From Candidatus Zhuqueibacterota bacterium 4484_87 (GTDB lineage: Bacteria > Zhuqueibacterota > Zhuqueibacteria > Thermofontimicrobiales > Thermofontimicrobiaceae), in the NCBI GenBank assembly GCA_002085355.1, contig NATN01000201.1:1-7365 (forward strand): a stretch of 7,365 nt of DNA, read 5' to 3'. The position numbers were made by a program, and so were the translations under genes. Shown one piece after another: positions 1-5,836 of the stretch (its first letter is position 1; each line of letters begins with the position of its first letter). Below the pieces are notes generated by a model that was not told where the DNA came from, made no database searches, and saw only the letters and a list, made by a program, of their open reading frames with translations.

Positions 1-1
1 A

Positions 2-1294
2 AGCAGTTGCGCTTCGTATCGTACAATTGCTGTGCGTCCTGGATCGCAACCTTTAGGAAAAGAATTTGCCAAATTGGAACCAGGTTCAGAAAGTAGTACA
101 GAATCCGAATTCAAGGGTACCCTGTCCCTGAGAGATGCTTTATCACTGGCGCTCACACGCAATCCAGGATTGGCAGTCTTTTCATACGAAATGCGCATTC
201 AGGAAGCTAATGCCTTACAAGCAAGCTTATTCCCAAATCCAGAACTTGATGCCGAAGTCGAAAATTTCGCTGGCAGCAGCTCACTAAATGGTTTTCAGGG
301 ATCGGAATTCACACTGTCCGTGGGTCAACTGATCGAATTGGGCGGCAAACGACAGAAGCGTACTCAGGTTGCAGTGCTGGGCGCCGATCTTGCGGCATGG
401 GACTATGAAGCGGCAAAGTTGAATATATTTGTGGATGTGGTAACAATGTTCACAGAAGTACTCGTAGTTCAACAGCGAATTAATTTGCAAAATGAACTTG
501 TTAACGTTGCTGAAGCATTTCTGCAAACTATCCAGCAGCGTGTTAAGGCTGGCCGTGTTTCTCCTGCTGAAGCCATTCGCGCGAAAGTGGTGTTATCGAC
601 CACGAAAATTGATTTGGAGCGGTTGTATAAGGAATTACAGTCAGCCCGCAAAAGGTTAGCTGCTACATGGGGTAGCATAGAGCCGCAATTTGATAGCGCC
701 ATTGGGAATCTGGATACAGTATTTAGTCTGCCAGCGTTGGAACAATTATATCCACTAATTTCAAAAAATCCTGATATTGGCCGATGGGCTGTAGAAATGC
801 AGCAGCGGGATGCCGAGCTTGCGCTGGAAAAAGCTCAACGAATTCCCGATCCAGTGATCGGCGGAGGATATCGAAGGCTGAATGAAAGTGGAGATAATGC
901 AATCGTTATGGGTATATCACTTCCCCTGTTATTTTTTGATCGCAACAAGGGAAATATCCAGGCGGCAGAATATCGGAAGCTGCAAGTAGCACAGCAAAAA
1001 CGGGCTGTAGAAATTGTACTTAATACACGACTCGCGGAAATCTACAATACACTGTCAGCTTCATATAATGAAATAACAACGTTAAGAAAAAATGTTATCC
1101 CGGAAGCGAAAAATGCTTTTGATTTAATCAACAAGGGGTACCTGATGGGTAAATTTGGCTTTCTGGAGGTGTTGGATACACAGCGCACATTATTTGAAGT
1201 TCGATCACAACATCTAAATGTGTTAAAGGAATACCATCAAGACGTTGCTAAAATGGAACGACTGATCGGTCAAAAATTAAGTGATATACGATAA
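2..1294 (+). CDS. CzcC/CusC-type outer-membrane efflux factor (TolC family), 5' partial
   Basis: This is the outer-membrane channel of a tripartite heavy-metal efflux system, the exit duct that docks onto the adaptor and RND pump encoded next. The frame is already open at base 2 with no stop, and no Shine-Dalgarno precedes the GTG at 32, so that GTG is probably an internal Val and the real start lies left of the window. The first codons read SSCASYRT, with a Cys at 8-10. This looks like the end of a lipobox, as in many CusC/NodT-type lipoprotein channels, but the signal peptide itself is not visible. Two TolC-type repeats are seen: the first opens with LSLRDALSLALTRNPGL (from about 125) and the second covers the C-terminal half. 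Family landmarks are RIPDPVIGGGYRRL (from 839), ISLPLLFFDRN (about 916-948) and KFGFLEVLDTQRTL near the end. Length matches CzcC proteins once a signal peptide is added. It ends 48 bases before the adaptor start. Family assignment is firm; the metal is not. Confidence 0.9.
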   Translation, partial: SSCASYRTIAVRPGSQPLGKEFAKLEPGSESSTESEFKGTLSLRDALSLALTRNPGLAVFSYEMRIQEANALQASLFPNPELDAEVENFAGSSSLNGFQGSEFTLSVGQLIELGGKRQKRTQVAVLGADLAAWDYEAAKLNIFVDVVTMFTEVLVVQQRINLQNELVNVAEAFLQTIQQRVKAGRVSPAEAIRAKVVLSTTKIDLERLYKELQSARKRLAATWGSIEPQFDSAIGNLDTVFSLPALEQLYPLISKNPDIGRWAVEMQQRDAELALEKAQRIPDPVIGGGYRRLNESGDNAIVMGISLPLLFFDRNKGNIQAAEYRKLQVAQQKRAVEIVLNTRLAEIYNTLSASYNEITTLRKNVIPEAKNAFDLINKGYLMGKFGFLEVLDTQRTLFEVRSQHLNVLKEYHQDVAKMERLIGQKLSDIR

Positions 1295-1330
1295 ATTTTG
1301 TCTTTAACTAATAACTATTTTATAAACAGA

Positions 1331-1335
1331 AAGGA
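1331..1335 (+). promoter_or_regulatory. Ribosome binding site of the adaptor gene
   Basis: AAGGA lies 7 bases before the ATG at 1343. It decides the start against two alternatives: a TTG at 1298, just 3 bases after the previous stop and without a purine block, and an ATG at 1364. The 1364 start would give a compact signal peptide beginning MKIVFIF, but it has only a weak TTGGA upstream. Confidence 0.6.
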
Positions 1336-1342
1336 TAAGAAA

Positions 1343-2296
1343 ATGAATTATATTTTTGGATCAATGAAAATTGTGTTCATCTTCCTTAGTTTATTATTCA
1401 TACAATGTTCATGTGCATCAGACCACTCAGAAAAGCATAAAGAGCCAGCGGAAGAAAAAAATGAACACGAGGAAGAAATTGTAAAGCTAACTCAAGAAGA
1501 AATAAATGAATTTGGGATTGAAATTTCAACAGCAGGACCAGGCAAACTGGAACAACATGTTGATTTAACAGGAGAAATAGTCATCGATCCTGATCGGTTA
1601 GCGCATATTTTTCCACGATTTCCTGGTATTGTAAAAGAAGTAAGAAAAAAAATTGGTACTCCTGTAAAAAAGGGTGAAGTGCTGGCGATCATTGAAAGCA
1701 ATGAGAGTCTGTCTCCATACGAAGTCAAATCGTTAATCAAAGGAGAAGTTATTGATATGCACCTGACACGGGGTGAAGTTATTGCCGATGGCGACCACAC
1801 ATTCATCATTGCCGATTTAAGCAAAGTATGGGTTAATTTGAGTGTATATCAGAAAGATTTACCAGATATTCAACTTGGGCAGAAAGTCTATATTTCAGCG
1901 GGTCCGAACACAAAAGAAATTGAAGGCAAAATATCCTACATCAGTCCTGTCGTTGATGAAAAAACCCGAACTGCCACCGCTCGTGTTGTTTTAAATAACT
2001 CAGACGGATACTGGCGACCTGGATTGTTCGTTAGTGGCAAGGTTATTATTGGCGATGAAACAGTTTCGGTTTTTGTACCCAAAACCGCACTGGAGAACTT
2101 TGAAAATCGCACAGTGGTATTTGTCAAACATAAAGAAGGTTTCGAGCCACAGCCTGTGACTATAGGTCGCAGCAACACAAAAGCAGTGGAAATTGTCGCT
2201 GGCTTAAAGCCCGGACAGAACTATGTCTCCAAAGGCGGTTTCACGCTAAAAGCAGAATTACAAAAAGAGGCATTTGGTGAAGGACATGAACATTAA
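1343..2296 (+). CDS. CzcB/CusB-type periplasmic adaptor (membrane fusion protein) without an alpha-hairpin
   Basis: This adaptor links the inner-membrane RND pump to the outer-membrane channel and may hand over periplasmic metal. With the ATG at 1343 it has 317 residues, short for CzcB/CusB proteins (usually about 380-500). Residues 8-21 are a hydrophobic signal segment followed by QCSC (Cys22, Cys24), so it is probably a lipoprotein, though neither Cys sits in a perfect lipobox. A charged, His/Glu-rich stretch follows (about 27-45, His28, His32, His42), and the protein ends GHEH; both ends could bind metal. Residues about 68-120 hold the first barrel strand and the first lipoyl half (FPGIVKEV, GTPVKKGEVLAIIES). 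The second lipoyl half (SLIKGEVIDMHLTRGEVI, then FIIADLSKVWV) starts only about ten residues later, so the coiled-coil hairpin normally inserted there is missing. Beta-barrel and membrane-proximal domains follow (VDEKTRTATARVVL, WRPGLFV, VPKTAL). The RND gene starts 15 bases downstream. Family is firm; the exact start is less so. Confidence 0.88.
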   Translation: MNYIFGSMKIVFIFLSLLFIQCSCASDHSEKHKEPAEEKNEHEEEIVKLTQEEINEFGIEISTAGPGKLEQHVDLTGEIVIDPDRLAHIFPRFPGIVKEVRKKIGTPVKKGEVLAIIESNESLSPYEVKSLIKGEVIDMHLTRGEVIADGDHTFIIADLSKVWVNLSVYQKDLPDIQLGQKVYISAGPNTKEIEGKISYISPVVDEKTRTATARVVLNNSDGYWRPGLFVSGKVIIGDETVSVFVPKTALENFENRTVVFVKHKEGFEPQPVTIGRSNTKAVEIVAGLKPGQNYVSKGGFTLKAELQKEAFGEGHEH

Positions 2297-2298
2297 TC

Positions 2299-2303
2299 TG
2301 GAG
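2299..2303 (+). promoter_or_regulatory. Ribosome binding site of the RND pump gene
   Basis: TGGAG is placed 8 bases before the ATG at 2312, just after the adaptor stop (2294-2296). The tight spacing supports translation from the same mRNA as the adaptor. Confidence 0.6.
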
Positions 2304-2311
2304 ACAAAACC

Positions 2312-5300
2312 ATGAATAATATCATTCAATTTTTATTAAAGAACCGTCTGCTCATGCTGGCGCTGGGCGTTCTGGTGTTAGCGGGCGGGTATTACAGTTA
2401 TCAGAAATTACCTATCGACGCTTTTCCTGATGTATCGCCGTCATTGGTACAGGTGTTTACGGTAACAGAAGGATTAGCGCCCGAGGAAATTGAAAAATAT
2501 GTGACATTTCCCGTGGAAGCGACAATGAACGGATTGCCGAATTTAGATCACATTCGTTCGGTGTCGAACTTTGGCTTATCCGTAGTGAATATTTATTTTA
2601 AAGACGGCACGGATATCTATTTTTCCCGCCAAATGGTAAATGAGCGGTTACAGGAAGCCCGAGAACAAATCCCCGAAGGTTTTGGCGATCCACAGATGGG
2701 ACCTATTTCAACAGGAATGGGATTGATTCTGTTTTATTATCTCGAAGACACAACAGGGCAGTACTCATTGACTGAGCTGCGGACGATTCAGGATTGGCTC
2801 ATCAAATATCAGTTACAGACAGTGCCTGGCGTTACAGAGGTGCTTGGTATTGGCGGCTGGGAAAAACAATATCATCTGGTTCTTGATCCGAACGCCCTGC
2901 TGCGATACGATATCACTGTGAACGAACTCATTGAAAAAGTAAAGGCAAATAATCTAAATGTTGGCGCTCAGTTTATCGAAAAGAATGCTGAAGAATATAT
3001 CGTACGCTCGGTCGGGCTTGCCAGCGGTATTGAAGATTTGGAAAACATCGTGCTGAAATCTGAAGACGGCATCCCCATATATTTAAAGCAAGTGGCGGAT
3101 ATTAAGATCGGCGGCGCTGTTCGTCGGGGTGTGCAGACAAGAAATGGTATTCAGGAAGTTGTGTCGGGGCAGGTTGTTAAATTGTATGGCACAAATTCGT
3201 CGACAGTCATCGGCCAGGTGGAAGAAAAAATGAAAGAGATTAATAACACCCTTCCCGAAGGCATTCGTATTGTTCCATACTACCAGCAAAAGACGCTGGT
3301 CCAGGCTGCCGTGAATACAGTTACCAATGCGTTGCTGCAAGGAATTGTCCTGGTCGGATTGGTGCTGATTCTTTTTATGGGATCGTTACGCCCAAGTTTG
3401 GTGGTGGCGATTGCCATCCCCTTTTCAATATTATTTGCACTCATCGGCATGCGTTATTTTGGCATCTCGGTCAATCTGATGTCGTTTGGCGGATTAGCAA
3501 TTGCCATTGGGATGATGGTGGACGGAACAATTGTGCTGGTCGAAAATGTTGACAGAATGCTTCGGGAGTCAAAGGATGATGAAACTCGTATCCACATAAT
3601 TACAAGGGCGTTTCGAGAGGTATCCCGCCCAATTATATTTGCTATATCAATCATCATTGTTGTATTTCTGCCGCTGTTCACACTTCAGGGTGTAGAAGGA
3701 AAAACATTCCGTCCACTTGCGTACACAGTAGCATTGGCGATGCTGGGTTCACTGCTGTTTGCCATTTTTCTTGCGCCTGTGCTGTCGAGCATTTTTATGC
3801 GGAAACCGAAAATAAAAGATAAAACTAAAACGCCAAAAGAAAACTTTCTTATCGGGAAGTTGCTGAAAGTATATCAACCCGTCGTAACTTACTTTGTTAG
3901 AAAAAGGATGCCGGCAGTTGTCATCACGGTTGTATTGATGATTATCGGTATTATAATCTTTCCCCAACTGGGTTCTGAATTCACACCGACGCTGCAGGAA
4001 GGTACCATTGTATTGCGGCTGACAATGGCGCCATCCATTTCATTGAATGAAAGTATAAAAACAACACAAATTGTTGAGCGCCGTTTAATGAAAGTTCCCG
4101 AAGTAATGGAAGTGATTACACGTATTGGTAGAGGCGAGGTGGGCGCCCATACCGATCCTATCAATAGCGCTGAAATGTACGTCTTATTAAAAGATAAATC
4201 AGAATGGAGGTCAGCCCGAACACAGGCGGAATTGGAAGATGTGATTCGTGAAGAAGTCGGCAATATACCAGGCGTATTAGCCAATTTTACCCAACCGATT
4301 CAGATGACCGTTGATGAATTATTGGAAGGTGTGCGTGCCGAGCTGGCGATTAAATTGTTTGGTGATGATCTGGAAACGCTTAAAAAAAAGGCTGATGAAA
4401 TTGCCGCCGTTATCAGCCGTGTGCCGGGCGCAGCCGATGTTCAACCCGACCAGGTAAGCGGTACTCCACAATTATTGATCAAAGTTGACCGTCACGCGAT
4501 TGCCCGCTACGGGATCAATGTTGAAGATGTTCAGCAGGTTATACGAGCGGCGGTCGGTGGTGAAACCGCGGGTCAGATTTTTGAAGGTGTGCGCCGTTTT
4601 AATATTCTCGTTCGTTTTGCGCCTGAGTTTCGCAATACACCCGAATCGATCAGAGAAATTCTGGTAGAAGCGCCAAACGGAATTCATGTGCCGCTAACGC
4701 AACTGGCAACAATCGAGGAAATCATCGGGCCACGACAGATTACCCGTGAAAACAGTCAGCGCTTCATTACCATTCAGTGTAATGTTGTGGGGCGGGATAT
4801 TGGCTCATTTGTAAAAGATGGTCAAAAAGCAATTGAACAAAACGTGACCTTGCCGCCTGGATATTTAGCAACCTGGGGAGGGCAGTTTCGTCTTCAGCAA
4901 GAGGCTAACAAACGGCTGGCAGTTGTTGTTCCGATTACTCTTCTTATTATTTTTTTACTGCTTTTTTCAAGTTTTAATTCGTTAAAAAATACACTGCTTA
5001 TTCTACTGAATATTCCATTGGCGCTGGTGGGTGGTGTGGTCGCACTCTGGCTCTCGGGACAGAATTTATCAGTGCCCGCATCAGTTGGATTTATTGCACT
5101 GTTTGGTATTGCCCTTGAGAATGGCATGGTGCTGGTAACTTATCTCAATCAGCTCGTGCGTGATGGAGTCTCTCTGGATGAGGCTTCCATAAAAGGAGCA
5201 ATTTTACGATTGCGACCTGTGTTAATAACAGCTTTAACCACGGCTTTGGGGTTGATCCCATTGCTGCTGGCATCTGGCGTGGGCAGTGAGGTGCAGCGAC

Positions 5301-5413
5301 CGCTGGCAACTGTCGTTATTGGTGGATTGTTCACATCGACCATTTTAACTTTACTGGTTATACCAGCGATTTATAAGTGGTTTGCCGTTAAAGTTGAATA
5401 CAGTGAAATGTAA
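2312..5413 (+). CDS. CzcA/CusA-family heavy-metal RND efflux pump
   Basis: This is a proton-driven inner-membrane pump of the heavy-metal RND (HME) family, working as a trimer with the adaptor and outer-membrane factor encoded just before it. The 1033-residue length is full size. TM1 is at about 12-28, the first periplasmic region follows (including RTIQDWLIKYQLQTVPGVTE), TM2-TM6 lie at about 340-490, TM7 at about 531-550, the second periplasmic region up to about 865, and TM8-TM12 run to about 1027. TM4 reads GGLAIAIGMMVDGTIVLVEN (393-412) with Asp404 and Glu411. It has only the second of the two CzcA aspartates (Asp402/Asp408 in C. metallidurans), as in CusA. TM10 has Glu936 in GIALENGMVL, matching CusA Glu939, but the CusA TM11 Lys (RPK) is Val here (RPV). 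By eye, CusA Met573, Met623 and Met672 align with Arg569, Ser619 and Glu669, so the Cu/Ag methionine triad is absent. The cleft region (QPIQMTVDELLEGVRAELA) reads like CzcA. The family is certain; a divalent metal is likelier than Cu(I)/Ag(I), but the specificity is unproven. Confidence 0.95.
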   Translation: MNNIIQFLLKNRLLMLALGVLVLAGGYYSYQKLPIDAFPDVSPSLVQVFTVTEGLAPEEIEKYVTFPVEATMNGLPNLDHIRSVSNFGLSVVNIYFKDGTDIYFSRQMVNERLQEAREQIPEGFGDPQMGPISTGMGLILFYYLEDTTGQYSLTELRTIQDWLIKYQLQTVPGVTEVLGIGGWEKQYHLVLDPNALLRYDITVNELIEKVKANNLNVGAQFIEKNAEEYIVRSVGLASGIEDLENIVLKSEDGIPIYLKQVADIKIGGAVRRGVQTRNGIQEVVSGQVVKLYGTNSSTVIGQVEEKMKEINNTLPEGIRIVPYYQQKTLVQAAVNTVTNALLQGIVLVGLVLILFMGSLRPSLVVAIAIPFSILFALIGMRYFGISVNLMSFGGLAIAIGMMVDGTIVLVENVDRMLRESKDDETRIHIITRAFREVSRPIIFAISIIIVVFLPLFTLQGVEGKTFRPLAYTVALAMLGSLLFAIFLAPVLSSIFMRKPKIKDKTKTPKENFLIGKLLKVYQPVVTYFVRKRMPAVVITVVLMIIGIIIFPQLGSEFTPTLQEGTIVLRLTMAPSISLNESIKTTQIVERRLMKVPEVMEVITRIGRGEVGAHTDPINSAEMYVLLKDKSEWRSARTQAELEDVIREEVGNIPGVLANFTQPIQMTVDELLEGVRAELAIKLFGDDLETLKKKADEIAAVISRVPGAADVQPDQVSGTPQLLIKVDRHAIARYGINVEDVQQVIRAAVGGETAGQIFEGVRRFNILVRFAPEFRNTPESIREILVEAPNGIHVPLTQLATIEEIIGPRQITRENSQRFITIQCNVVGRDIGSFVKDGQKAIEQNVTLPPGYLATWGGQFRLQQEANKRLAVVVPITLLIIFLLLFSSFNSLKNTLLILLNIPLALVGGVVALWLSGQNLSVPASVGFIALFGIALENGMVLVTYLNQLVRDGVSLDEASIKGAILRLRPVLITALTTALGLIPLLLASGVGSEVQRPLATVVIGGLFTSTILTLLVIPAIYKWFAVKVEYSEM

Positions 5414-5426
5414 TTGGAACGAATTT

Positions 5427-5456
5427 TTCAGGGTGGTTTCTGGATACCGCCCTGAA
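5427..5456 (+). promoter_or_regulatory. Intergenic hairpin between the RND pump and the PII-like gene
   Basis: An inverted repeat, TTCAGGGTGGT (5427-5437) with ACCGCCCTGAA (5446-5456), forms an 11-bp stem with one G-U pair and an 8-base loop. It starts 13 bases after the pump stop. No U-tract follows on the + strand (next bases TATAAACAGG), so it is not a classical intrinsic terminator. It could be an mRNA-stabilising 3' structure, a processing site or a weak attenuator that lowers expression of the genes downstream. It ends only 7 bases before the Shine-Dalgarno of the next gene. Confidence 0.6.
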
Positions 5457-5463
5457 TATAAAC

Positions 5464-5468
5464 AGGAG
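5464..5468 (+). promoter_or_regulatory. Ribosome binding site of the PII-like gene
   Basis: A strong AGGAG sits 8 bases before the ATG at 5477. It is the best Shine-Dalgarno in the window, which suggests the short PII-like protein is meant to be well translated. Confidence 0.65.
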
Positions 5469-5476
5469 AAACCAAA

Positions 5477-5740
5477 ATGCAAGAGATTAAAGCGATTATC
5501 CGTCCCTTCAAGTTGGATGATGTGATTACAGCGCTACACAAAATTGAAGGATTGCCGGGAATAACAATTTCTGATATAAGAGGCTTCGGTAAATCAAAGC
5601 CTAAAAATTCGGATAATGCAACTCAAGAAGGATTATTCGATTATGTCAAAATGATAAAATTAGAAATGGTTGTGCATGTTATCGATGTGCAGAATACAAT
5701 TAAAATCCGTACTAACGAACGAGGCGAAAAAGCCATTTAG
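5477..5740 (+). CDS. PII-like signalling protein with an internal deletion of helix 2 and B-loop
   Basis: PII proteins are trimeric sensors that bind ATP/ADP and 2-oxoglutarate and act on transporters and enzymes. A PII subgroup is known beside CusABC-type efflux genes, as here. Residues 1-38 match GlnB closely (IKAIIRPFKLDDVITAL, then IRGFG). The T-loop region from GFG to KLEMVV (36-66) has the same length as in GlnB, but GlnB Gln39 is Ser40 and the uridylylated Tyr51 is Gly52, so this control is absent. After Val66 the chain goes straight to HVIDVQNTIKIRTNERGEKAI, equivalent to the GlnB C-terminus (FDVARVIRIRT). About 26 residues are therefore missing, holding helix alpha-2 and the B-loop TGKIGDGKIF that grips ATP phosphates. 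The product has 87 residues against about 112. The frame is intact, so this is an in-frame loss, not a frameshift. It may be a decayed copy, a specialised short form, or an assembly error. The homology call is firm; function is uncertain. Confidence 0.8.
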   Translation: MQEIKAIIRPFKLDDVITALHKIEGLPGITISDIRGFGKSKPKNSDNATQEGLFDYVKMIKLEMVVHVIDVQNTIKIRTNERGEKAI

Positions 5741-5757
5741 CTCGAGTAGAAGTTTTG

Positions 5758-5786
5758 TTCGCTGTGCCTGAATAAGGTGCAGCGAA
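5758..5786 (+). promoter_or_regulatory. Intergenic hairpin after the PII-like gene (possible weak terminator)
   Basis: TTCGCTGTGCCT (5758-5769) pairs with AGGTGCAGCGAA (5775-5786) in a 12-bp stem with two adjacent G-U pairs and a 5-base loop. What follows is A/T-rich (TTAAACAATTTAAT) but is not a clean U-run, so termination would be partial at best. It lies 17 bases after the PII-like stop and 50 bases before the ATPase start. It may reduce read-through into the ATPase gene or protect the 3' end of the upstream message. Confidence 0.6.
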
Positions 5787-5800
5787 TTAAACAATTTAAT
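5786..5800. repeat. AT-rich inverted repeat upstream of the ATPase gene (candidate operator)
   Basis: ATTAAA-CAA-TTTAAT is a perfect 6-bp inverted repeat with a 3-base spacer, ending 36 bases before the ATPase ATG. Dyads of this sort are typical of dimeric repressor sites, and metal ATPase genes are often controlled by such repressors. However, the site matches no metalloregulator consensus I can name, no clear -35/-10 pair sits around it, and AT-rich sequence gives such dyads by chance. Confidence 0.25.
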
Positions 5801-5827
5801 CTACAATTATAAGGACATCTAAAATAT

Positions 5828-5832
5828 AGGGA
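5828..5832 (+). promoter_or_regulatory. Ribosome binding site of the ATPase gene
   Basis: AGGGA is only 4 bases from the ATG at 5837, closer than ideal. A second purine block (AAGGA at 5811-5815) is too far away for this ATG, and no alternative start fits it. The next in-frame ATG (5885) has no purine block and would remove the N-terminal residues before TM1, so 5837 is preferred. Confidence 0.5.
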
Positions 5833-5836
5833 TACT

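Noticed and set aside
32..34. GTG as the start of the outer-membrane factor gene
   Set aside because: The frame is open back to base 2, no Shine-Dalgarno precedes the GTG, and the codons before it (SSCASYRT) look like a lipoprotein signal end. The gene is cut by the window edge.
1296..1330. Bacteroidota-type promoter (TTTG ... TAnnTTTG) between the first two genes
   Set aside because: A TTTG-like element occurs near 1297, but no TAnnTTTG element lies at the right distance, and the gap is short enough for co-transcription.
1298..1342. TTG at 1298 as the start of the adaptor gene, adding 15 residues
   Set aside because: The added residues are polar and would bury the signal peptide. There is no ribosome binding site before 1298, while AAGGA sits well placed before the ATG at 1343.
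3889..4284. Open frame of 131 codons on the - strand inside the RND pump gene
   Set aside because: It lies fully opposite a strongly conserved pump sequence, and its product has no recognisable domain. It is a shadow of the coding frame, as are the other - strand open frames in this window.
4485..4667. A 60-codon + strand open frame inside the RND pump gene
   Set aside because: It is out of frame within the conserved periplasmic domain of the pump, with no ribosome binding site and no recognisable product.
5427..5456. Classical Rho-independent terminator after the pump gene
   Set aside because: The stem is good, but no U-tract follows it on the + strand, and the opposite strand has an A-run instead of a T-run. 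It is kept only as a hairpin of unknown role.
5671..5691. Two TGTGCA copies 15 bases apart at the PII deletion point, as a scar of slippage
   Set aside because: The repeats are only 6 bases long and encode residues expected in the C-terminal strand, so they do not by themselves explain the loss of 78 bases.
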